Assembly: GCA_020746995.1 (NCBI GenBank)
Contig: JAGPXD010000001.1
Span: 2,976,001-3,040,000 of the forward strand
Direction: 5' to 3'
DNA length: 64,000 bases
Source of the DNA: Plectosphaerella cucumerina
Lineage: Eukaryota; Ascomycota; Sordariomycetes; Glomerellales; Plectosphaerellaceae
The translations under genes and the position numbers were made by a program. The notes under the pieces are model-generated. The model was not told where the DNA came from. It did not search any database and saw only the letters and a list, made by a program, of their open reading frames with translations. Positions 33,933-44,503 of the stretch are shown in pieces. Numbering within the stretch: position 1 is the stretch's first letter; every line of letters begins with the position of its first letter.

Positions 33933-35766
33933 TCATTTCCCCTGGCGAGGGCACAGGGTGTGGCCGCGGAGCGCATCGACAGCGGGCATGTGAATGGCGT
34001 CGTACGCCTCGTCACGAAGACCAGCGCCGACAACGACTGTGTCGTCCAGCCAGCCGTGGCTAAGGTAGCCGCTCATAGGCTCCGTCGACTTGAGGAACGG
34101 TGACTCGCCCTGATTGGTGGCGTTGTTGGTGGGCATGAAGGTGATTGAGACGGAGAAGACAACGTCCTCGTCCATCTCGGCAGAGCCTGTGACATGTCAG
34201 CGATGACCCATTGAGATTAAAAGAGTGTAACCTACCAAAGTGTAGCGGTGGCGACACGGAGAGGATCTGGAAGGGCTCATCGACGCCCATTGTCACGAAC
34301 ATGCGGCGGTAGGTGCGCCGCGACATTTTGTAGTGGACGAGGCCCAGAAGGACCGTGTTGTCACGACTGGGGGTGCATGTGCCACGGTTGCAGAGGGTCA
34401 TGCGGTAGAAGGCCGTTGCCTGGTGGAAGCCATCTTTCCTCCAGTTCTTCGGCAGGGAGTTGTACAGACAGTCGGAAGTCGCAAGCGCCGGCGTGGCGCC
34501 TGGCGAGGGGTGAGGCAGAGTGAGGTCGAGGTCGTCGCCAAGGACGTACGAGTCGCTGGCCCTGTCGGTCGTGCTGAGGGCCGGGTTCACCTTTACGATG
34601 TTCCGGGGTTCAATCTGCGAGGCAAAGTATGGCCAGGCCGAGGCGGGCGGCAGCTTGTGTCCCGTCCCCCAGGAAGGGAGGCGGAACACCCACCACGAAG
34701 CCTGCTTGGCCTGCTCGGAGGGTTTGGGGCTGGGCCCAGCGAAGAAGGCGGCCCAGTTCTTCTCGTAGTGCTCCTTACTGCTCGCCCTGCCAACCTCCGT
34801 GAACGTGTCGAAGCGTATGGGAACCGCGCCCTGACCAATCTCTTCGAGGTGCTCCCTCAGAGCAGGCCAGGCGGCGCGCAGGTCTACGACGCCGACGGCC
34901 TTGCAAACATCTGGGACGCGGGAGCTGGTGCCAATGACAGCCAGGGGCTCGCCGGCGTCGGACCAGATGAAGCGCGGGTCAGCTGGCCCTCCGTTGACGA
35001 GGTTCTGGCATGGCCTAGGAAACTGGCGCCATATCGGAAGATCAAGAATGTATGGCTCGGGGCCTGCCCTCTCCCAGCGGCCGGTAGCAGCGTCGTAGTT
35101 TGCAAAGAAGCCGACGATGGTCAGGTTCATGTACTCGAGCTTCTCGCGGGGGTCCGTGTATTTCCCGTTGCGCCCGCGCGCGATGACAAGGACGTCGTAG
35201 GCGCTGCCGGCGGGCATGCGGCCCATGGCGTTATTGTTCATGCCGTTCGTGTAGGTAATGTCGGCAAATGGCTCGCGGGTGGCCGGGTCGCGCCAGACGT
35301 AGTCGCCGGGGTAGTTGCCGAGCACGGCATGGTGCTCGCCGACGATGAACGTCGTGTCGCCGTTGGCGTTGCTGACATTCTTGCCGTCGAGAGGGAGGGC
35401 GAGGTCGTCGAGGTTGATGGTGTCGATGGGTCGGGGAGCGGGTGGCAGCGGATAGGAGGGCGACGATGGCGAGAGGGTCGCGTGGAGGACGAGGGTGGCG
35501 GCGAGGAGGGCGGCGACGCCGCCGACGAGGAGGAGGAGTCGGCGCTTCTGTCGGGCGGGATGGGTAGGCGAGAGGAAGTTGGCGGCGTGGCTAAAGAGCG
35601 TGTTCCTTGCCGAGGGGAAGAGACCGTCGGAGGTGACGGGAGCGTACCGTCCACGCTGTGAGGGAGGGGGTTTTGGTTAGACATCCATCTTGGCTGATCC
35701 GCGGCCCTGGAACGTGTGGACCGAAGACTGGGGTTGTGGAATGATTCTTACGTTGTCGCCGAGCAT
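33933..35766 (-). CDS. Type II membrane protein, probable GT91-like beta-mannosyltransferase
   Basis: Exons 35766-35752 (only 15 bases, MLGDN), 35655-34236 and 34186-33933 give 562 residues. A short cytosolic tail rich in basic residues (ARQKRR) precedes one membrane anchor, LLLLVGGVAALLAATLVL (about 45-62), then a large lumenal domain. This is the topology of Golgi glycosyltransferases. The domain shows DPRFIWSDAGEPLAVIGTSS, IEPRNIVKVNPALSTT and a C-terminal YLSHGWLDDTVVVGAGLRD. The pattern resembles fungal beta-1,2-mannosyltransferases (BMT, GT91), but I recognise it by overall pattern and not by a diagnostic motif. If right, it builds cell-wall mannan or glycolipid in the Golgi. A different lumenal enzyme remains possible. 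Confidence 0.6.
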
Positions 35767-36898
35767 GGTTGGAAGCGATCGTCGGTCCCAAGGACCTGGC
35801 TGTGGGCCAAGAGAGACGAAGCCTTCGGCGTCCCAAGAATCTTGGGTGTTCCCGACTAGATGGCGAACAGCATGATGTCCAAGAAACGAAAGTCAAGGTT
35901 TGAGACAACACAAGAGGGGGCGGCTGTCGCCTTTACGGCCGGCCCTAAGAAGCCGACAGGGGGAGGAAGTCAGGGGGGGGCGAAGCGACATCTCGGTCGA
36001 TTCGAACACAGCAATCAGAGGTACGGGCTCCCTGATTCAGTCAGCGACAAAATGCACGGGTCTTGGCTAAGCTCAAAAGGGGTCGTGGTCCAAAAGACGT
36101 GCCTGGCGGGACCGCGGCCGATGTCCTATCAGGGTCGAGGTATCGTCGTATCTTGGGAGCTGGGCGATTCGGCCAAGACCTGCTAGTGCTTACCCTGACA
36201 TCCCTGGACAAGCCCTGGCGAATAGGACGGGTAGGATGTCAGGTTGAGCGGGTCAAGAGCGGAAAACCAGTGCTGGATGGAGTTCAGGGGTCTCCGGGTG
36301 TGGCTTCGAGTCCTGGGAAAATCCTCAGGCACCTGGCGTTGTGGCTTTTGAGGCACCGCAGTCTGTTCCTTTCTTCACGTGTTGCCGGCATGGTGGAGAT
36401 GCAGCCACCCGCCAGGGCTGAAGTCGTACGATGGATATTTTGTCCAAATTCTCCGGAGACTCTCGGTCTGTCGGTGTGATGGCATGTCTCGTTACCTTCC
36501 TCGATCGATCACCCCAAGATCTCCGTCACGACCACGGTCCTCCGTGATGTAGGATCACACTGATGCACAGGCGTCTTGGCAACCTGCATCCAGCATCACA
36601 CACGTGCTGCTCGGCTTCGCGCCAGTGGTCGACGAGCACACGTGGGCAACACATCACCTGGGATCGACATGAAGAGACCTGAGAAGTCTTGATTGCTGCA
36701 TAGCGAGGAGGCACTTTTGCAACCTCGAGGGGAGTACTGTATCAGTATGCATGCAACCTGCAGCGCAACCTTATCAGCACAGGCCGAAGCAACGTCGGAG
36801 TCATGTGGAAGCCATGGCGCAGTATAAAACGCGCGTCTGATGCGATAAGTTCTATCTTCGCGGGCCTGACAAGTCGTCGAGATCTCATCTACGACAGC
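35767..36898. other. Divergent promoter region
   Basis: About 1.1 kb between the glycosyltransferase-like gene and the PhoD gene. No coding signal; a TATA box for PhoD lies at 36823-36829. Confidence 0.45.
36823..36829 (+). promoter_or_regulatory. TATA box of the PhoD-type gene
   Basis: TATAAAA 70 bases upstream of the ATG at 36899. Confidence 0.5.
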
Positions 36899-38847
36899 AT
36901 GAGAGCCGAAATCGCGAGCCTTGCCCTCTGGGTCGCCATGGCTGCCGCCAGCTACAGTGGCAATCTCAACTACCGCAGTCCTTCTTTCAATCTCGACCAT
37001 GCCGGGCTCGGTATCGACCTCGCAAAGGTCGAGAAGCGCATGCTTCAAAAGAGGGACGTGGTAGTTGACCCAGAGACCCTCAACTTCACTCATGGAGTAG
37101 CCTCGGTATGCTTTGATCTTCCTCCGACAGTACCATCTGCTAATATTGCCAGGGCGACCCTGCTCCCGACTCCATCATCCTTTGGACTCGTGTCGCTCCT
37201 AGCATGGAGAGCGACACGTCCAACGTCACCGTCGAAGGCACTGCGGCCTACATGAGCCGTGAGCGTGAGAGATACATCACGGCATCCAGCTCGCCAATCT
37301 GCGTCGACTGGCGCGTCAGCTCCGACCCCGAGCCCTTCTCCTGTCACCGCCCTGTCGCCTCAGGCCGTGCCTACACCACCTCAGACATTGACTTCACCGT
37401 CAAGGTAGAAGCCGATGGCCTCGAGCCCTTCACGACCTACTGGTACCAGTTCACCGTCTGCGACACCGCCATCAAAAGCTTCGTTGGCCGCACCAAAACC
37501 GCCCCCCGCCCCGAGGACGACGTCTCCTCCATTGGCCTCGCCGTCTTCTCCTGCGCCAACTGGCCCCTGGGCTACTTCAACGCCTACGGTAACGCCGCCC
37601 GCAAGGACGCCGTTGACTACTTCGTCCATCTGGGCGACTATATCTACGAGGACGAGCACGGCGTCCCCGGCCAAGATGAGCGCGCCATGATTCCCGCTCG
37701 CGAGACGATCACCCTCCACGACTACCGCACCCGTCATGGCCAATACCGCACCGACCCAGACCTCCTCCTCGCCCACCAGATGTTCCCCTGGATCCCTGTC
37801 TGGGACGACCACGACCTCATCAACAACGGATGGCGCGACGGCGGCAGCTCTATCAACAACACCGAGGCCTCGTTCCTCCAGCAGGGCGGCGTCTCGTTCG
37901 ACCAACGCAAGATGAACGCCGTCCGCGCCTACTTTGAGTGGGTGCCGCTTCGCCAGGCAGACCTCGACGACAACCTGCGCATCTGGCGCTCCTTTCGCCT
38001 AGGAAACCTCGTCGACTTGACAATGCTCGACACCCGCCATTACGACCGAAGTATCACCCGTGTCGGTCCGAACGAGGCCTACGTTCAGCGCCTGGCCAAC
38101 GACGCCGGGCGCAGCATGCTCGGCTCCCACCAGGAGAACTGGTTCTTCCGGCAACTGAGCGAGAGCCACGCCAGGGGCACAGCCTGGCGCGTCGTCGGCA
38201 ACCAAATGATCTTCTCGCGCATGAACATGACGGCTTCGACGAACCGCCTTGGCGGGTTCGACGTCGATGCCTGGGACGGCTACCTCGCCACGCGCAACCG
38301 CACCCTCGAGCGCATCTACAACGAGGGCATCGGAAATGTCATCATGCTCGCCGGAGACAGTCATCAGAACTGGGTCAGCGACCTCGCCTGGCTAGGCGCC
38401 CAGCCCTACGACGGCGCCACGGGCGAGGGCGCCGTAGGTGTCGAGTTCGCCGTCACGGCTGTCTCGTCCGATGGCCTCGACGGCACCACGCACGAGGCCG
38501 AGGCGATCAGCCGGGCATTCCTTGAAGACAACGAGGAGCTGCAATGGCAGGAGGGCTATTACCGTGGTTATCTCGAGCTGCGCTTCGGCCGAGAACGCCT
38601 GGATGCGGCATTTTATGGGTGCCCGACCGTGAGGGATCGCAATGCGCTCGACCTGCCTGTGGCCAACTTCACCGTGTTTGCTGGCGAGAATCACCTTGCG
38701 AGACCGGTTGGTGGCGGTCGCGTTGAGGCTGGGGCGCTGCGCGGCGGCGAGGTGCGGCATTCCAATGTGTCGCTGGACACGGAGAAGGGGGGGTGGGTGT
38801 TTGCATCGTTTGAGGACATGTTCATCCCGTGGGGGGATGAGTGGTAG
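36899..38847 (+). CDS. PhoD-type secreted alkaline phosphatase/phosphodiesterase
   Basis: Exons 36899-37105 and 37153-38847 give 633 residues. Signal peptide MRAEIASLALWVAMAAASYS. The PhoD N-terminal Fn3-like domain begins FTHGVASGDPAPDSIILWTR, with the splice falling exactly at the conserved GVASGDP. The metallophosphoesterase domain shows VFSCANWPLGYFNAY, VHLGDYIYEDEHG, VWDDHDLINNGWRDGG, TMLDTRHYDR and MLAGDSHQNWVSDLAW, the usual Fe/Ca ligands of PhoD enzymes. Likely extracellular, releasing phosphate from esters under phosphate limitation; no Pho4-type CACGTG could be singled out. The start is chosen for the signal peptide and the TATA box 70 bases upstream; an earlier in-frame ATG at 36803 lies before the TATA box. 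Confidence 0.9.
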
Positions 38848-39513
38848 GTATTGGAAAGTCGCGATGGTGTCTGTCATGCTGCGGGTTTTCTCATCGGTGG
38901 CTGGGTGTCCAGGGGCACACGGCAGAACCAGGGTCGCGGCCGCAGTCACTGCCAGTCAGTTTCCCGTGGGCTCGAGGGGGCGAGCTTCCACCAGTGGTCA
39001 TTACGGTAATCTCAGCAGCCCGATCCAATGAGTACGCTGTAACCCCGCTGCTGCTGTACGGTCGTGCTGGCCTCGATCGCGGGGTCGCGCGACCGGGCAC
39101 CCGGAACCAAACTCCTGGCCTTGAAGGAACGCTTGTCAGATCAAGTATCCAATGCGAGGAGACCGAAGTGAAATAGGCGGCATGTAAATGCAAGGATCAG
39201 GCAGGGCCAGCCTATGTGCAGAAAGCCAAGACGTGCGGGAGGACGCCCGTTGGCAGGCTCGGGTCGTCCCCGTCATCTGTCAGTTTTCCAGGCTGTGTGA
39301 GCGAGCACCTTGATCTCCGCGAGGCGGGGCTTCGCACTGCATCCGAGTTCCGTCCCCAAAGTCCCTCGCTGGCTTCGGAGCGGACAGCCCGGAAAACCTG
39401 CGATGTTTCTCCTCTATTCCGCCATACTCTCGTCAACACAATCCTCCGAGTTGGATGCGCCCAGGACGAGTTCACATGAAGAGCCGGCACCTTCACCGCG
39501 CCCTGACGCAGAA
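38848..39513. other. Intergenic region
   Basis: 3' region of PhoD and promoter of the methyltransferase gene. The frame of the downstream gene stays open back to 39310, so a start at 39310 or 39406 is possible. Nothing else seen. Confidence 0.4.
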
Positions 39514-40972
39514 ATGATGGACCTGGATGATGCGCTGGTGCGGGCTGAAGCGCAAGCGCCAGCGCCAGCGCCAACGGCAATGTCGGCCCCCCTGGACCAA
39601 ATCCCCGGGTCCGCGCTGCCCACACATCCCGCGCCGCCAGGACCAGCCGCTGAGGAGCTCATCGTAGGCTGTCCCTTAGGATTTCACATCATGATAAACG
39701 GAGCTGACCACGGCCAGCAGGTTGCAGAGATCCGACCTCTTGGCGATGGCGACTCGGCCATTGAAATTGTACGCTCCATTTCACCTGAAAGTCCGCTCTC
39801 AGGCTACCTTATCCCCGCTGACCATCGCGACTAGCCCATCGAGTCGACGGCTTCCCTCCGCGCCAGTATTCTCGAGTTCCAGAGAGAGAACGGGAGGACA
39901 TATCACTCTCTGAACGCTGGTAGTACGTCGCTCTTCGTTTTAACAAACCTTCAACCTCTCACTGACGAAGTTCATCTCAGAATACAGCCTTCCGAATGAC
40001 GAGGTACCTTCAGTCTCAACAGATGTCATTCGTGCTACCTAGACTTACCTCTTCACCTGTGTAGCTCGAGAGCGACCGCCTCGATATCCTGCACGCCCTC
40101 AACCTCCTTACCTTCGACAATCGCCTGGCCCTGTGCCCCAAAAATGACGGCGCCCGTCGAGTCCTGGACATGGGCACCGGTACTGGCATTTGGGCCGTTG
40201 ATTACGCCGACGCTCATCCAGAGGCCGAGGTCATCGGCGTTGACCTGAGCCCCATCCAACCCATTCTCGTGCCACCTAACCTCCGATTTGAGATTGACGA
40301 CCTCGAGAACGATTGGACATGGAGCCAGAACTTCGACTTCATCTTTTGCCGCTCTCTTGTTGGTAGCTTCACCGACTGGGGCTCCATCATTCAAAAGGCT
40401 TACGAGTAGGTGACCCCTCGAGTGCTGTACTGAACCCCCTGAAGCCCCGCTAATCCTCGGCTTCTAGCCATCTGGAACCTGGTGGCTGGCTTGAGATCCA
40501 GGACGGCTACTTTCCCATCGGCAGTGACGACGGCACTATCCTCGCCGACTCGAGCCTCCTGCGCTGCTGCGAGCTCTGCGTGGAGGCCGGCCGCAACCTC
40601 GGACGGGACATGAACGCCACCCATCAGTACAGCACAATGATGCGCGCCGCTGGCTTCGTCAACTGCGTTGAACGAAGGTTCAAATGGCCTGTAAACACTT
40701 GGCCGAAGGACAAGCGCTATAAGGAGCTCGGCATGTTTGCCCTGGCAGCCCTAGACAGCGGTATCGAGGGCATGCTGATGGGCATGCTAACGCGCGGGCT
40801 GGGGTGGCAGATGGAGCAGGTGCTCGCTCTTGCTGCTGCTGTGCGCAGAGAGATGCGAGATCCGCGGATACACGCATACTGGCCTGGGTGGGCACACTCT
40901 TGTCTATGAGTTTGATTGAATCTATTGCTGACGTTTCATAGGCAAGTCACATATGGCCAGAAGCCGTTCTAG
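39514..40972 (+). CDS. LaeA-like SAM-dependent methyltransferase
   Basis: Seven exons by eye: 39514-39663, 39721-39768, 39835-39919, 39981-40003, 40065-40405, 40468-40887 and 40942-40972, giving 365 residues. The disordered N-terminus is Ala/Pro-rich. Splicing then builds ASILEFQRENGRTYHSLNA and EYSLPNDELESDRLD, the conserved lead-in of this family. SAM motif I is VLDMGTGTGIWAVDYA, motif II EVIGVDLSPIQP, motif III KAYDHLEPGGWLEIQD, and the end is WPGQVTYGQKPF. Such proteins are velvet-complex-type regulators or stand-alone small-molecule methyltransferases; nothing here decides which. The introns 39664-39720 and 39769-39834 are multiples of three. The first lacks a stop, so it could also be retained as coding. 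Confidence 0.85.
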
Positions 40973-41284
40973 CCGAAGAAGTGGAAGCAGGGGGTGGCAT
41001 CAATCGACAACATTGAATGCTCTGCCGGCTAGGCCTACACATGTTAACGAAGACTCATTTCAAAAGCTACAGGCACATCACAAAATGGAACATTTCACGG
41101 AGCTGGCGCAAACTATTTCCGATTCACTCACACGATAGATGTCCCTCAAAATGAAATTATCCAAGATTAAATCAGAATGCCGTCCATGAATACCAATTGA
41201 GTGCCCTAGACGCCTACTAATACTATAATCTCCAGGGCCCAGCTTCGGTCCCGAGGGCCAACCTGATTCATCTTCCACTCATCT
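40973..41284. other. Convergent 3' region
   Basis: Between two converging genes. AT-rich, presumably 3' UTRs; no other signal. Confidence 0.4.
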
Positions 41285-42432
41285 TCAACGAGAGGCACCC
41301 GAAGCACGTCTATCATCCTTGTCCTTGCCCTTGAAGAGGCCAGAAAGACTAACACGAGCAGCCTTCTTGGTGTTGTGCTCACCGCGGGCACGCTTGGTGG
41401 CAGCAATGTCACGCACCTTTCCGAGCTCACGATCGAGATCGTTTAGGTAGGACGGCTGCTGCGTCATTGTTACGTAGTGAGCCTGGGGGGAGTACCCCTA
41501 TGGTCACCGTGGTGGCACCTAGGTAGTAGGGTAATATCTCTGTTGTAGCCTAAAGAGTGAAGATCTATCTGTAACAGGACGGGGGAAGAGGGACTCCTTA
41601 CATACATAGGAGGCCCTAGCTTCCTAACAGTCATGGTGCGCCAAGCGGTAAAGAAGCCCCGGCGGGACTTGCAGCGGTCCTTGTCCGCCTCGAAGTGGCC
41701 CAGGATGCCGGTGAAGAAGCTGCTCAGGTTGCCGTAGACGGCGCGAAGGGTGCCGGTCTCGGTGGCGTGCATGCTGGCATGCAGCATGAAGAAGTCCTGG
41801 ATCTCGCGACCAGTGCACTGGTCCAGGAACGTGAACTCCTCGCCGCCTTGACCGGGGGCGGTGAAGTGGCACGCGCAGCAGGCGGGCTTGTTGGAGCACG
41901 ACTGGAGGGAGCGGCAAATATCCTCGAGGCGGTTGACCACGCTGTGGTACTCCTCGAGGATGACGTTGGACAGCTCTGCATCGGAGCTGAAGGCCTGGTT
42001 GCTAACGTCATGACGAAGACGCTCCAGGCGCGCACAGGCCTGAGCGATTGGGAGAGTGCGCTGGTCCATGCGGATCTCCATCTCGGCGAGGCAGTGGTTC
42101 ATGCTGCTGACAAGCTTGATGTGCGACTGGTTGAAGGCAGCGATGGCGTCACCGCCGCCACCGGCGGTAGCGGGAAGGTTGAGGACACTACAAGTCTTGT
42201 CGTACGTGTTGCTGGCCAGGCGTGGCTTGCTGGGGCCTCCGCTGCTGCCAGACCTATCACCGGTCGGGCGACGGATGTTCTGGAGCAGCAGCGGGGTGTC
42301 AGGGACCTGAGATGAGCGCTGGGCAGCTGGTGCGGTAGTTTGGCGTTGGGGCTGCGGGTTACTGGCCTGGCGTGCAGGGCGTGGTTCAGCGGGCATCGCC
42401 GACCCAGCCTTGAGCTTATCAGTAGGAGCCAT
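41285..42432 (-). CDS. Unknown protein with helical core and basic C-terminus, 342 residues
   Basis: Family not recognised. Exon 42432-41602, a 119-base intron, then 41482-41285. The N-terminal 90 residues are disordered (Pro/Gln/Ser-rich). The middle is helical, with MNHCLAEMEIRMDQRTLPIA and ARLERLRHDVSN, and holds a cysteine cluster CSNKPACCACHF that could bind metal. It is followed by FTFLDQCTGREIQDFFMLHA and FFTGILGHFEADKDRCKSR. Exon 2 adds LNDLDRELGKVRDIAATKR and a very basic tail (SLSGLFKGKDKDDRR). The intron is longer than its neighbours, and its acceptor (CCCCCCAG) was chosen as the one joining the two frames. No signal peptide or membrane segment; probably intracellular. TATAAGA at 42591-42597 supports the start. 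Confidence 0.65.
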
Positions 42433-43096
42433 TTTGAGTTTTGATCGTTTGAGGTGACTTTCTTTGGGTGCCTGACGAAATTTGATAGAAGTGCTACCAG
42501 TTGGTGAAGAAGGTAGAAGGTGATGAGTGTATGTGGCTGATGTGAATGGTGTGGATGAGTGACCTGGAAGAGACGGTGAAAAGCGTCTACTCTTATAGGA
42601 GCTGAAGAGGAATCGGAGAACTGTGGTTCACTTCGATTAATCTATCATCACGTCTAGTGTTCTTGTTTCCATGAAGCTGCGCCATGCCTAGGGTGTTGTT
42701 TATAAGCCAATGATCGAGGCAGGGAGTCGAACGTCCTCATTGAGATCTGAAGGGCAGAAGCCGACCTTTCCCAATCGCTCTTTCACGTATTCTAAATGCA
42801 TTGTGTCAACAGACTTAGCCGTTGTGGCCCACCCATGTCGAGAATGCTTTGTACAGCTCGGTGCAGGCTGTGATACAGGGTGGACAAAGTATCAATAGAA
42901 GCGAAGTCTTCTCTCGTCAAGTTCAGGCATCAGGCTGGAAACGTAGTGACACTGGTGGTATGAAGCACTACTGGTCCAGGATACCTTGGTTGAATAGTGA
43001 TCAATGAAAGAGCTGCAAAATAGCTGTGAATATTCTGAGAAATTGTCCCTCTTATGCTAGCTAGCCTCGAATGTGCTGATTCTATGCCGACAAAGT
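42433..43096. other. Intergenic region with TATA element
   Basis: Promoter of the 342-residue protein gene and the 3' region of the FAH gene. TATAAGA on the minus strand at 42591-42597, 160 bases upstream of 42432. No coding signal. Confidence 0.4.
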
Positions 43097-44109
43097 TCAC
43101 TTGCCTGCAAACACAACATGGTTCCTCAACGTCCCAATCCCGGAGATGTTCACCTCCATCTTGGTGCCTGGCACCAGCCACTTTGGTGGCTTGAACCCAG
43201 CGCCAACTCCTAAAACCACAATCAGTCTGAGAAAAGTGAGGCATGGCATGACAGTCTTACCACCAGGGGTACCAGTCATGATGACAGAGCCCTTTTGAAG
43301 CGTTGTTCCCGAAGACAGGTATGAGATGAGATACGCGCAATCGAAGAGCAGATCATCGATGAACTCCTCCTGCCTCACCTCGCCGTCGATGATGGTCTTG
43401 AGCAGCAGCTTTTTTGGATCTCCCACAACGTCTGGCCTCACAAGCACGGGACCCAGCGGGGCAAACGTGTCGAAGCCTTTGGAGAAGCCCCATTGGGGCA
43501 CGCCGCCAGCAAAGGCCGGGTCTCTCTGCAGCTTCCGGGACGAGACATCGTTACCTGCTGTGAAGGCTGCGACGTAGCTCAAGGCATCCTCGGTGGGGAC
43601 ATTCTTTGCGTCTCTGCCGATGACGATGCAAAGCTCGCCCTCGTAGTCTGCCTGATCGTCCTGCGCGATCTTGGGAATGACCACGGCTTCTTCGTGACCC
43701 ACGATCGTCGTGATTGGCTTGAAGAAGATGAACGGGAATGGGGGTGGCTTCCGGCCCGCCTCCTTGACTGTCATCGGGTCAGTGTTGGCACAGCGGGGAA
43801 AGGGGGCAAGCCACGCTCGGCGGGTTACTTACTGTGCTTTTCGTAGTTCAACCCAACGCATCTCAGGATCGGGACATCTTCTGGCGCGAGAGGGCCTAGA
43901 AGCTTCTTGACTGTCACGACTTCATCTGTGATCCGAGTCTTGCCAGAGGTATCGTAGATGTCTGCCCCCTCGATGACCTTGGCCTGCAGCTTCGTGGCTT
44001 CTGTAACGTTCCCAAGGTCAAAGTCCTTTGATGGGAGGATGGGCTCTCCGCGCAGCAACCGACCGTCAGTGGCCAGGAAACGGATCAACCTGGTCCAAGG
44101 AACAGACAT
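43097..44109 (-). CDS. Fumarylacetoacetate hydrolase-family enzyme (putative fumaryl/acylpyruvate hydrolase)
   Basis: Exons 44109-43833, 43767-43261 and 43209-43097 give 298 residues, normal for the short FAH family. Motifs are VGLNYEKHIKEAG, FFKPITTIVGHEEAVVIP, YEGELCIVIGRDAKN (metal Glu pair), FTAGNDVSSRKLQ, WGFSKGFDTFAPLGP and GSVIMTGTPGGVGAG, the last two completed by splicing. Family members cleave the C-C bond of acylpyruvates. Next to a gentisate 1,2-dioxygenase the natural substrate would be fumarylpyruvate (or maleylpyruvate), giving pyruvate plus fumarate (or maleate). It is transcribed divergently from the aldehyde dehydrogenase with a 394-base shared promoter carrying the cluster motif. 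No N-terminal targeting signal. Family confident, exact substrate inferred from context. Confidence 0.88.
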
Positions 44110-44503
44110 GGTGGCGTTGTAAAGAAGATAGGGTGCGCAGCTGGAGTGTAGGGCCGGGCTTGGGTATTGAATCTGCAATGAAATCGATCTGTTCACATGA
44201 ATTCTATTGGTTTCATGGCATTTGTACACACGATCAGCAAAGGCCTTATGACCGACATGTTCAGGGGCTGGCGCCAAGCTGTGCGGTGCTTCCCGGAGTT
44301 AATGTCATCTCCCCGGCGGGTAGTTGGGCGGTCTCGGGAAGCGACCCGGCCGCCGCCCGGTAGGGCGGTCTGGGGACCCCACGTAAGGTACAAACACCAC
44401 GGGGAAGAAGCATCAAGAGTCTGGGGATGATAGCACCACTCTCTTTCCTGAGTTCTGTCACAATACTCATACTTTTTAAATTTGTGCGACCAAAGCGGAA
44501 AAC
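44110..44503. promoter_or_regulatory. Bidirectional promoter of FAH and ALDH genes with CGGAGTTAA motif
   Basis: Contains CCGGAGTTAA at 44293-44302, followed closely by ATCTCCCCGGCGGG (44307-44320). Together these give an imperfect inverted pair CCGGAG/CTCCCCGG. The same words (GGAGTTAA, CTCCCCGGCGG) recur at the gentisate dioxygenase promoter. A CGG-containing repeated site is what a Zn2Cys6 regulator would bind; the cluster encodes one. Confidence 0.5.

Noticed and set aside
34333..35661. 442-residue open frame on the plus strand
   Set aside because: Antisense to the type II membrane glycosyltransferase-like gene; Gly/Arg/Val-rich and without family motifs.
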